A DNA stretch of 64,000 bases, from assembly GCF_014644555.1 (NCBI RefSeq), contig NZ_BMKX01000011.1, positions 1-64,000 on the forward strand, in the 5' to 3' direction. The translations under genes and the position numbers were made by a program. Below the pieces are notes generated by a model that saw only the letters and a program-made list of their open reading frames with translations, made no database searches and had not been told where the DNA came from. Positions 32,466 to 40,900 of the stretch are shown piece after piece (the stretch's first letter is position 1; every line of letters begins with the position of its first letter). This stretch comes from Glutamicibacter ardleyensis (GTDB taxonomy: Bacteria > Actinomycetota > Actinomycetes > Actinomycetales > Micrococcaceae).

Positions 32466-34313
32466 GTGAAATCATTCGCTCAACCCGGCAAGACCAATCG
32501 TTTCACCCCACTTCGGATCACCGCAGGTTCACTTGTCCTTCTCGCAACCTCGGCCGCCCTCACCGCGGCGAATTCTGCACCCGTTCCAGAACAAGCCAGT
32601 ACTTCCGCCGCCAGCTGGAAAAGCACCGCCTACCGTGGCAACGTCGAAGTAATTCCCGCCAACGCTGAGCAGACGAATATCACTCCCGAGTCCATCGATG
32701 GCGTGGTGTTTGATGACCGCAACAAGAACTCCGCACGGGATGTTAACGAACCAGGCAGACCAGGTGTCACGGTGTCCAACGGACGCGAGGTGACCACCAC
32801 CGATGGCCAAGGCCGCTATGAACTTCCTGCATTTGAGAACATGACCATGTTCGTTACCCAGCCTCGTGGCTATCAGGTCCCAGTCGATGAACATAACGTC
32901 ACGCAGTTCTTCTATACTCATCTTCCCCAAGGGTCACCGGAGCTCAAATACGGTGGGATCGCGCCAACCGGCCACCTGCCTGAAGCGGTCAACTTCCCGC
33001 TCACCCAAAGCTCCGCCACCCAAAGCCCAGAACAGAGCTGCCTGATCGGCGCGGACGTGCAAACCTACAATCAAAAGGAAGTTGAGTTCGCTCGCAATGG
33101 TGTGTTCACCGATCTGGCGCAGCGCACCGACTACACCGGATGCGGGGCACTGTTCATTGGCGACTTGGTGGGCGACGATCTGTCCTTGTTCACCGCGACG
33201 CGCGAACTAACTTCCATGCTCAACGGGCCAGCGCGTTTCCTTCCCGGCAATCACGACATCGACTACGACTCCTTGGATGGGCAACACGAATTCGATAGCT
33301 TCCGCGCCCAGTTTGGGCCAGAATATTACTCCTACGACACAGGAAAAACACACGTCGTTGCGCTGAGCACCATCGCTTACCCCACCAAGGTTCCAGCCAA
33401 AAAAGGCGACTACACCTATGACCTTGGCGAACAACAACTGCAGTGGTTGCGCGCCGACATTGCAAAGGTTCCTAAGAACAAAGCCATTGTCTTAGCCGGG
33501 CACAGCCCCTTATTGGAATTCTTCTACAGCGATGAGCACACCACTAAACAGATTAAAGAAATCTATAAGATCCTCGAAGGCCGCGAAGTTGTTTCCCTCG
33601 GTGGACACACCCACATGTCGGAGAATCTACGTGCCGGTGATTTGATGGCCGGATGGCAGGATGAAGTGGGCGCCGATGGGTTGCCGTTCACCCATCTGAC
33701 AGTTCCAGCGGTTTCCGGACAGTGGTATGAGGGGCGGGTCACCGGCAATGGTTATCCAACATCCATCCAGCGTGATGGCACCCCGCCAGGAGTCTTGACC
33801 CTAGATATCAAAAACACCAAGATCACCGAACGCTTCACTATTACCGGAGGCGATACATCAAAACAAATGTCGCTGGGACTTAACACCCCGCTCTACCGCA
33901 CGTGGTACGAGCAAAACATCACCAAGCCACGTGGCACCGTGAGCGCATTGGAAGATCCGCTAACGGTCAGCCAAGCAGATCTGTCCAAGGACACCTGGCT
34001 CACCACAAACTTCTGGTTGGGAAGTACCGGCTCAAAAGTTGAGGTGAGCCTTGATGGCGCAACATCAGCCACTGCTACACGTACCCAGCAATTGAACGGT
34101 GAGCGTCCACGCGTAGGCGCCGAGTTCTCCGATCCGGTAGCTATCGCCGAACAGTTCGTGCATGGTGGCGGTCTGGCCGAGAAGACCACCCACCTGTGGC
34201 GGTTTGAAATACCTTCGGATCTTGCGGTGGGTTCGCACACGGCAACGGTGAAAGCCACAGACGTCCATGGACGTACCTTCACCGACCAACTGACCTTTGA
34301 AGTCACTTCGTAA
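32466..34313 (+). CDS. Secreted calcineurin-like metallophosphoesterase
   Basis: The 615-residue exported protein has a signal peptide (about 1-38). A Sdr/B-type beta domain follows at about 78-135 (DGVVFDDRNKNSARDVNEPG), then a calcineurin-like phosphoesterase core with GADVQ, GDLVGDD, PGNHDID, GHSP and GGHTHMS as metal-binding motifs. It ends in a beta-rich domain like MetallophosC. The first metal motif is DVQ rather than DxH, as in several relatives. It probably hydrolyses phosphoesters outside the cell. The start is GTG with CGGAGG upstream. It stands alone. Confidence 0.87.
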   Translation: MKSFAQPGKTNRFTPLRITAGSLVLLATSAALTAANSAPVPEQASTSAASWKSTAYRGNVEVIPANAEQTNITPESIDGVVFDDRNKNSARDVNEPGRPGVTVSNGREVTTTDGQGRYELPAFENMTMFVTQPRGYQVPVDEHNVTQFFYTHLPQGSPELKYGGIAPTGHLPEAVNFPLTQSSATQSPEQSCLIGADVQTYNQKEVEFARNGVFTDLAQRTDYTGCGALFIGDLVGDDLSLFTATRELTSMLNGPARFLPGNHDIDYDSLDGQHEFDSFRAQFGPEYYSYDTGKTHVVALSTIAYPTKVPAKKGDYTYDLGEQQLQWLRADIAKVPKNKAIVLAGHSPLLEFFYSDEHTTKQIKEIYKILEGREVVSLGGHTHMSENLRAGDLMAGWQDEVGADGLPFTHLTVPAVSGQWYEGRVTGNGYPTSIQRDGTPPGVLTLDIKNTKITERFTITGGDTSKQMSLGLNTPLYRTWYEQNITKPRGTVSALEDPLTVSQADLSKDTWLTTNFWLGSTGSKVEVSLDGATSATATRTQQLNGERPRVGAEFSDPVAIAEQFVHGGGLAEKTTHLWRFEIPSDLAVGSHTATVKATDVHGRTFTDQLTFEVTS

Positions 34314-34329
34314 GCGAGCGTAGGTCTTC

Positions 34330-34360
34330 GCGGTGCCAGCTTAGGTCAGCTGGGCACCGC
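34330..34360 (+). terminator. Hairpin after the metallophosphoesterase gene
   Basis: GCGGTGCC-AGCT pairs with AGCTGGGCACCGC (one bulged C, 6-base loop) 16 bases past the stop codon. No T-run follows, so termination may be weak. Confidence 0.5.
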
Positions 34361-34366
34361 CATATT

Positions 34367-34405
34367 CATGACTCATAGGCTCCCTATCGGGGCCTATGAG
34401 TCATG
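34367..34405. promoter_or_regulatory. 14-bp perfect inverted repeat upstream of the dehydrogenase gene
   Basis: CATGACTCATAGGC and GCCTATGAGTCATG are perfect arms around an 11-base centre, 19 bases before the ATG at 34425. It could be an operator or an RNA hairpin acting on translation of the dehydrogenase. Confidence 0.5.
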
Positions 34406-34424
34406 GAACGCATAGGATGAGACC

Positions 34425-35399
34425 ATGCGTATTGCTATCTTGGATGACTATCAGAACGCGGCTCGCGACTTCGCAGATTTTGATGCATTGGCTGCAGAGC
34501 TCAACGCCGATCTCACGGTGTTCAACGAACACCTCGGCCACGAAGACGATGTGGTCAGCGCGGCGCTAGAACCCTTCGATGTCATCGTGGCGATGCGCGA
34601 ACGCACCCCGTTCACCCGGGCACGTTTCGAAAAGCTGCCCAACCTGAAAATGCTTGTTTCTACCGGGCGACGCAACGGTTCGATCGATTTGGCCGCCGCA
34701 GGACTGCATAATGTGGTGGTTTCACATACTGGCTATTCACCAACCGACGCCGTGGAACACACCTGGGCGCTCATCCTGGCTGCCGCGCGCAGGCTTGACG
34801 TGGAGCTGTTCTCTGCACAGTCTCCACGTGGTGAGGCAGAGCCTTGGCAGTCAACCTTCGGAATGGGTTTGGCAGGCAAAACCCTCGGCGTTTACGGTCT
34901 AGGTAATCTTGGGTCGCGCGTGGCCAAGGTCGGCCTTGCCTTCGGTATGCGGGTTATTGCTTACAGCCAGAATCTGACCAAAGCTCGGGCTACAGAGGTG
35001 GGTGTCGAGCTGGTTTCGGAAGCTGAGCTCTTCGCAACTAGCGACGTATTGACCATCCACCTGAAGCTTTCCGATCGGAGCACCGGAGTGGTCGGTGCCA
35101 AGCAACTATCTTGGATGAAACCCGAGGCCATTTTGGTGAACACCTCACGTAGCCGCATTGTTGAAACCCCGGCGTTGATCACCGCAATGGAGAACCGGAT
35201 GCTGCGTTTGGCAGCGGTGGATGTCTTTGATGTTGAGCCATTGCCGGTGCTTGATCAGCTGTCCCGTACCCGCGGGCTGATCGCTACACCGCATATTGGT
35301 TATGTAACTGCCGAACAGTTTGAAATGTTCTATCAGGATTCGGCTGAGAATATTCGTGCGTGGGCTAAGGGTTCACCGATCCGCGTGATGGGTCTCTAA
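34425..35399 (+). CDS. D-isomer-specific 2-hydroxyacid dehydrogenase
   Basis: The 324-residue NAD(P)-dependent enzyme has the Rossmann motif GLGNLGSRVA, the catalytic Arg in NTSRSRIV, Glu in VFDVEPLP and His in TPHIGYV. This is the 3-phosphoglycerate/glyoxylate reductase side of the family. Its natural 2-hydroxyacid cannot be told. Its end overlaps the convergent PAP2 gene by 35 bases. Confidence 0.88.
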   Translation: MRIAILDDYQNAARDFADFDALAAELNADLTVFNEHLGHEDDVVSAALEPFDVIVAMRERTPFTRARFEKLPNLKMLVSTGRRNGSIDLAAAGLHNVVVSHTGYSPTDAVEHTWALILAAARRLDVELFSAQSPRGEAEPWQSTFGMGLAGKTLGVYGLGNLGSRVAKVGLAFGMRVIAYSQNLTKARATEVGVELVSEAELFATSDVLTIHLKLSDRSTGVVGAKQLSWMKPEAILVNTSRSRIVETPALITAMENRMLRLAAVDVFDVEPLPVLDQLSRTRGLIATPHIGYVTAEQFEMFYQDSAENIRAWAKGSPIRVMGL

Positions 35400-36090
35400 C
35401 CACGGGTTTCCGAGGCACAAAGTAGAAGTGCAAGATTGCGACTACCGCGGCCCAAGCGGCACCGATCAGCAGTCCTACCACTACGTCTGACACCCAGTGG
35501 TGCCCAATGTAGATGCGTGATGCGCCCATGGCGAGTATAAAGAGCGCCGCGATGATGCTGATCAGGTATGCGTATCTTTGCAGACCGTAAACAATGGCCA
35601 GGTAGCTGGCAATACCAATTAGCGCGGCCGCGTTGAGTGTATGGCCGCTGGGAAATGAAAACGATTCCGGCGGTGCAGGTCCACCGGGAATCCCCTGCGG
35701 ACGGATGACTTGAAGGCTCGCTTTGAGAATGACCGTAAGCAGCACCGAGACCAGCGCGGTGAAAGCAACCGTTGCCAATGGCCATACGCTGCGCGTCCAC
35801 CAACAGAGTAAGCCGGTCAGCACGAGCATGATCATCGTCATTCCGGGGGTGGACCCCCAGAAATATAGGAAGTCAGAAATACCTTGTAGTGCTGGAGTTT
35901 GATGATCTAAAACCCACTGGTATGTGGGTTGGTCCATGTCTTTAGCCCAACCACCGACATGCAAGGAAACTAGCACTCGTCGAGTGAAAAAGAACATCGC
36001 AACCACAAGACCAAAAATGATCCACAATATTTGTATGCCACGAGGCTTTTGCCCCTGACGGAAGTTCCAAGACGATCTCATAGCTTCCAT
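35365..36090 (-). CDS. PAP2-family membrane phosphatase
   Basis: The product is about 241 residues with the three PAP2 phosphatase motifs KASLQVIRP, PSGHTLNAA and SRIYIGHHWVSDVVVG, between five or six membrane helices. It should dephosphorylate a lipid phosphate (phosphatidate or undecaprenyl pyrophosphate type). Starts at 36090 and 36081 are both plausible. The frame is open further upstream. It is divergent from rlmH. Confidence 0.85.
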   Translation of the reverse strand: MEAMRSSWNFRQGQKPRGIQILWIIFGLVVAMFFFTRRVLVSLHVGGWAKDMDQPTYQWVLDHQTPALQGISDFLYFWGSTPGMTMIMLVLTGLLCWWTRSVWPLATVAFTALVSVLLTVILKASLQVIRPQGIPGGPAPPESFSFPSGHTLNAAALIGIASYLAIVYGLQRYAYLISIIAALFILAMGASRIYIGHHWVSDVVVGLLIGAAWAAVVAILHFYFVPRKPVVRDPSRGSVNP

Positions 36091-36147
36091 CGTAGTGGGC
36101 ACGTCGGTACGCAACTTCCGCCCCGGGCTATACGGAACAATAGAACC

Positions 36148-36606
36148 ATGACGATCAAGATCTTGGCCATCGGCAAAAAACATGAATCCTGGGTAGACGA
36201 GGGAATCGCTCGCTACGAAAAGCGCCTGAAGAAGCCTTTTGACCTGTCGTGGCAGTTACTTAACCATTCATCGCGTGAGAACGATGCGGCACGCATCGAG
36301 GAATCTGCACGAATCCTCGCGAAGATCGATGACCGTGATTTTGTGGTGTTGCTCGACGAACGTGGCAAGAACGTGGACTCCCCTGCTCTAGCGAACACAC
36401 TACGAGCCCCAATTGATTCTTCACGCAACGTCGTCATCATCATTGGCGGGGCTTACGGCGTAGACGCCTCGGTTCATCAGCGCGCGAACTTTGAGTGGTC
36501 CTTGTCTAAGCTGGTCTTTCCGCATCAGCTGGTGCGACTCATCCTCACCGAGCAGCTCTACCGGGCCCAAGATATTCTCGCCGGTGGCAAATACCACCAC
36601 GTTTAA
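36148..36606 (+). CDS. rlmH: 23S rRNA (pseudouridine-1915-N3)-methyltransferase RlmH
   Basis: The 152-residue SPOUT methyltransferase has the knot blocks FVVLLDERGKNVDSPALA, IIGGAYGVDASV and the HQLVRLILTEQLYRAQDILAGGKYHH tail. It methylates pseudouridine 1915 of 23S rRNA in helix 69 on the assembled ribosome. The ATG at 36148 gives the family length. Confidence 0.93.
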   Translation: MTIKILAIGKKHESWVDEGIARYEKRLKKPFDLSWQLLNHSSRENDAARIEESARILAKIDDRDFVVLLDERGKNVDSPALANTLRAPIDSSRNVVIIIGGAYGVDASVHQRANFEWSLSKLVFPHQLVRLILTEQLYRAQDILAGGKYHHV

Positions 36607-36618
36607 GCACGCCCCTCG

Positions 36619-36660
36619 ACTTTCTATTATGGAAAGTCAAGACTTTCCATAACGGAAAGT
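36619..36660. promoter_or_regulatory. Two tandem 19-bp palindromes, operator of the membrane-protein module
   Basis: ACTTTCTATTATGGAAAGT (36619-36637) and ACTTTCCATAACGGAAAGT (36642-36660) are palindromes with the same ACTTTC/GGAAAGT arms, 23 bases centre to centre. The ATG of the first module gene follows at 36670. The winged-helix regulator at 37641, last gene of the same operon, is the natural ligand. Confidence 0.72.
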
Positions 36661-36669
36661 GAGAAAATC

Positions 36670-37134
36670 ATGACTGGTGAACAAGAGCGGATCGATAAGC
36701 TGACTGCAGCTGAGCTTTTGGTAACCGCTGATCGAGCTTCCCATACGATGGTTTCTACTGGTGGTTCAACTCGTGTCGTCCTGCTTGTATATGTCTTGAT
36801 CGGCAGCACGGGGCTGAGCCTTGCGGACGTTATTTCAGGAACCGCCATTTTGTGGCTGGCAGCTTTGATCATCCCGGTCTTGCTGGTGCAATTTTTTTCC
36901 ACGCGTAATCGAGTCAAGGCTCGCCCTGTGCTCGATGGTTCAGCTATCTACGGCTGGTATTCCTTTATGGCGATGATTGCCGTATTCTGCTTGCGCATGT
37001 GGACGGCCGTTGACCCATGGGCTATCGGATCCAAATGGATCATTTCGTGTTTTGTCATGTGGCACCTGCTCTCTGCGGCGCAACGAAGCCTGGATAAGGA
37101 TCGGGTGCAGGACGCGCAGGAACGAGCCGCATGA
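36670..37134 (+). CDS. 4-TM membrane protein, first of a paralogous pair
   Basis: The 154-residue protein has a short charged N-terminus (residues 1-25) and four hydrophobic helices. Between the second and third helix is a basic cytoplasmic loop (FFSTRNRVKARPVLDG). The next membrane gene encodes a protein of exactly the same length with a matching loop (WSRKRPKSRPALKHSG) and a similar N-terminus, so the two look like an ancient tandem duplication. The family is unknown to me. It begins the operon controlled by the palindromes at 36619-36660. Confidence 0.72.
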   Translation: MTGEQERIDKLTAAELLVTADRASHTMVSTGGSTRVVLLVYVLIGSTGLSLADVISGTAILWLAALIIPVLLVQFFSTRNRVKARPVLDGSAIYGWYSFMAMIAVFCLRMWTAVDPWAIGSKWIISCFVMWHLLSAAQRSLDKDRVQDAQERAA

Positions 37135-37192
37135 CTTGCTAAGTCACCCCGCAACCAAAGCGTCCGCATCTATCCACGAAGAGGAGGCAACT

Positions 37193-37657
37193 TTGAACCC
37201 GGCATCGCAGAATCCGCCAACGCATGATGCTCAAGCACTTCTCGCTCAAGCCGAGGAAGCATCCACTGCCAGCGTGAGAGCTACAGAGCCACCGCTCGGA
37301 TTCCTACTTAGCTTGGCATTGACCTACGCGGGCATCTTCTCACTTCACGGAATCATCAATTCAGCACTCTGGTACTGGTCCTTGTTACTCTTCTTGCCAC
37401 TGCTGGTTTGGTACATCTATTGGTCTCGCAAGCGCCCAAAATCCCGACCGGCGCTGAAGCACTCCGGCAAATACATGCTCGGAGTATTTCTCATGATCGG
37501 TGGGATGCAGTTCGGTAATTTCTGGATTCCGCAGACTTGGCTGCTAATCGCGCTCAAGTTCATGGCACTATTCGCGGTGCTTATCACCGCACTGTGGGTC
37601 ATGCGCCGAGAAACGATCACCTCTCGCATCAAGGATGGGAATGAACAAGCAAGCTAA
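37193..37657 (+). CDS. 4-TM membrane protein, second of a paralogous pair
   Basis: The 154-residue protein has an Ala/Glu-rich N-terminus of about 35 residues and four hydrophobic helices. Its WSRKRPKSRPALKHSGKYM loop corresponds to the RNRVKARPVLDGSAIY loop of its upstream neighbour. The start is TTG at 37193, chosen because GAGGAGG lies at 37181-37187, five bases upstream. No ATG fits. The end overlaps the regulator gene by about 17 bases, so translation is coupled. Confidence 0.68.
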   Translation: MNPASQNPPTHDAQALLAQAEEASTASVRATEPPLGFLLSLALTYAGIFSLHGIINSALWYWSLLLFLPLLVWYIYWSRKRPKSRPALKHSGKYMLGVFLMIGGMQFGNFWIPQTWLLIALKFMALFAVLITALWVMRRETITSRIKDGNEQAS

Positions 37658-37943
37658 CACGGCACGCTTCGACGAGCTGATCCATGCACCGATTAGGCTG
37701 CGCATCTGCGCCAGTCTTGCGCCCGTGCAATGGGCAGAATTCGCCCATCTCCGTGATGCTTTGAACATTGCTGACTCGGTGCTCAGCAAACATCTGAAGC
37801 AACTTACCGACACCGGTTATATCCAAATCGAACGATTCACAAAGCTAGGCCGCAGCCATATGCGGGTCTCCTTAACCAGGGCCGGTCGGGATGCCTACGT
37901 CGGACATGTGGCAGCCTTACGCGAAATTACGGCTGGCGAATAA
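37641..37943 (+). CDS. Winged-helix transcriptional regulator
   Basis: The product of about 100 residues is a compact winged-helix protein (HTH_27/MarR-like), with IHAPIRLRICASL, a recognition segment DSVLSKHLKQLTDTGYIQI and a wing ERFTKLGRSHMRVSLT. It has no effector domain, so the signal may come through the membrane proteins it is encoded with. The ATG at 37641 has AAGGA at 37631-37635. A start at 37635 would sit on that site. It likely binds the tandem palindromes at 36619-36660 and controls its own operon. Confidence 0.78.
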   Translation: MNKQANTARFDELIHAPIRLRICASLAPVQWAEFAHLRDALNIADSVLSKHLKQLTDTGYIQIERFTKLGRSHMRVSLTRAGRDAYVGHVAALREITAGE

Positions 37944-37983
37944 TGCCACTTCTTGTCGGTCCCCACGACGTAGTATCAATTCC

Positions 37984-40900
37984 ATGAACGAGATTCTTTC
38001 CAGGTTTGGCACAGCGACCCGTCAGTGGTTCACGGACGTTTTCACCGAACCAACGGCAGCCCAAGTAGGCGCCTGGGATTCAATCTCCAGTGGCCACCAC
38101 ACGCTGGTCATCGCGCCCACTGGTTCGGGTAAAACCCTAGCGGCGTTCCTCTGGGCATTAGACCGGCTACACCAAGCCGAAGTTCCCAAACCAGCACTGC
38201 CAGGGCTGGAACCTGAAACCACGCAAGGCTCTGGTGCCGGCACTAAAGTGCTTTATATTTCACCGCTCAAGGCCCTGGGTGTGGACGTTGAACGCAACCT
38301 GCGTTCCCCACTGGCGGGGATCCGCGCCACCGCGCATGAATTGGGGATCACTCAACCCTCGGTTTCCGTGGGGGTGCGCTCCGGTGATACTCCCCCGAAC
38401 GTGCGCAGGCAGCTGTTAAAGAACCCGCCGGACATCCTGATCACGACACCCGAATCTTTGTATCTGATGCTGACGAGCCAGGCACGGCAGACCTTGACCA
38501 GTGTGCACACCATCATCATCGATGAGGTGCACGCAATCGCTAGTTCCAAGCGCGGCACCCACTTAGCTTTGTCCCTAGAACGCCTCGATTCGCTCTTGTC
38601 GGTGCCTGCCCAACGCATTGGGCTTTCGGCCACCGTTGAGCCACCCGAAGAGGTAGCTAGATTCCTTGCAGGTTCTGCGCCAGCAAATATTGTGCGCCCA
38701 AAATCCACTAAAAAATGGGAACTAGCGGTCCGCGTTCCGGTGGAGGACATGACAGACCTTCCTGCTGCGGCAGGAGCCCACGATCTCGGTCCAGGTTCCT
38801 CGCCCACAGCAGGGGCAAGTATCTGGCCGCATGTGGAAAACCAACTCGTTGATCTGGTCCTGGAGAACCACTCGACAATTATCTTCGCCAACTCGCGCCG
38901 TCTGGCCGAACGGCTCACCGGCAGACTAAATGAAATTTACGCCGAACGTGAGGGATTCGCTGCCGAAAACGCCGCAACTTCCAGCCCGGCAGCAATGATG
39001 GCTCAGGCAGGATCCAGCGCGGCCAGCGACCCTCAAGCACCACTGCTCGCGCGAGCGCACCACGGTTCGGTGTCCAAGGATTCTCGCGCCCAAATTGAGG
39101 AAGACCTCAAACTTGGCAGGCTACGTGCGGTAGTTGCCACCAGCTCACTGGAATTGGGCATCGATATGGGACTGGTTGACTTGGTCATCCAGGTCGAATC
39201 CCCCAACTCTGTCTCCTCCGGATTACAACGCGTAGGACGTGCCGGACACCAGGTGGGTTCCGTTTCCAAGGGTATTTTCTTCCCCAAACACCGCGCAGAT
39301 CTGCTCTCTACCGCGCTTGTAGTCACCCGTATGCGAGATGGCGTCATTGAAAAAATGGTCATCCCCGCCAACCCGCTAGATGTGCTGGCCCAACAAACCC
39401 TCGCGGCGGTCGCCATGGATGAACTGGACGTCGAGGCCTGGTTTGATACGGTTCGCCGGGCAGCCCCCTACCAGCAGCTGCCACGCAGCGTCTACCTCGC
39501 CACCTTAGATATGCTCTCGGGCAAGTACCCCTCCGATGAGTTCGCCACGCTGAAGCCACGACTGGTCTGGGACCGTGATGCCGGAACCCTCACCGCCCGC
39601 CCCGGGGCCCAACGCCTTGCAGTGATTTCCGGAGGCACCATTCCGGACCGCGGACTGTTCGGTGTATTCCTCGCCGGCTCGGAAGATGACAAAGCCCCCA
39701 AACGAGTGGGCGAACTTGACGAAGAGATGGTCTATGAATCACGGGTGGGAGACGTCTTCGCACTCGGTGCTACCAGCTGGCGTATCGAGAACATCACCCA
39801 CGACAGGGTGCTTGTCACCCCAGCCTTCGGCCAGCCAGGCAAACTACCGTTCTGGCATGGCGATGGGCTAGGCCGCCCGGTAGAGCTGGGCGCCGAACTA
39901 GGCAAATTTACCGCCGGGCTGCTCGCCGAAGAACGCGGGGAGGCCGCCTCACGGCTGGAACATAGCGGACTGGACTCGTACGCCGCTAATAACCTGTTGA
40001 ATTATTTGGGCGAACAACAACGCGCCACCGGTCAGGTGCCGAACCATCAAAACTTTGTCATCGAACGCTTCTACGACGAACTGGGCGACTGGCGCGTGAT
40101 GCTGCACTCCCCCTTCGGGCTGTCCGTCCACGCACCGTGGGCCTTGGCCATCGGCGCCCGAGTACGTGAACGCTGGGGGCTGGATGCCTCGGCGATGGCA
40201 GCCGATGACGGGATTGTTTTGCGCATCCCCGCGATGGATGATGAACCGCCAGGGGCTGAACTCTTCGCCTTCGAAGCAGATGAAATCGTTGACGTAGTTA
40301 CCTCCCAGGTAGCGAACTCCGCGTTATTTGCCGCCCGCTTCCGTGAGTGTGCCGCGCGTGCTTTGTTGCTGCCACGGATCAATCCCACCAAACGCACTCC
40401 CTTATGGCAGCAACGCCAACGCGCCAGTCAGCTACTAGACGTAGCGCGTAACTACCCGGACTTCCCGATCATCTTGGAAACCGTGCGCGAATGCCTGAAC
40501 GACGTCTATGACCTACCTGCGCTGCGTGAAATTCTCTCCCACGTTTCTTCCCGCGCCATCCGGCTGGTGGAGGTACAAACAGAACTCCCGTCCCCTTTCG
40601 CGCAATCCTTGCTCTTTGGCTACGTAGCTCAATTCCTCTACGAATCCGATGCGCCTTTAGCTGAGCGCCGTGCCGCGGCACTCAGCCTAGACCCGGTACT
40701 GCTTGGTGAACTACTAGGCCGCAACGACGTTCGCGAGGTCCTCGACGCACAGGTGATCGCGCAACTTGGCGACCAGTTGCAACATTTAGCGCCAACCCGC
40801 CGCTTCAGCGGCGTTGAAGGAGTGGCGGATCTGTTGCGTCTACTCGGACCGATGAGTGCAGCCCAGCTTGCACTGCGATTACGCCATCCGGAGCACGAGG

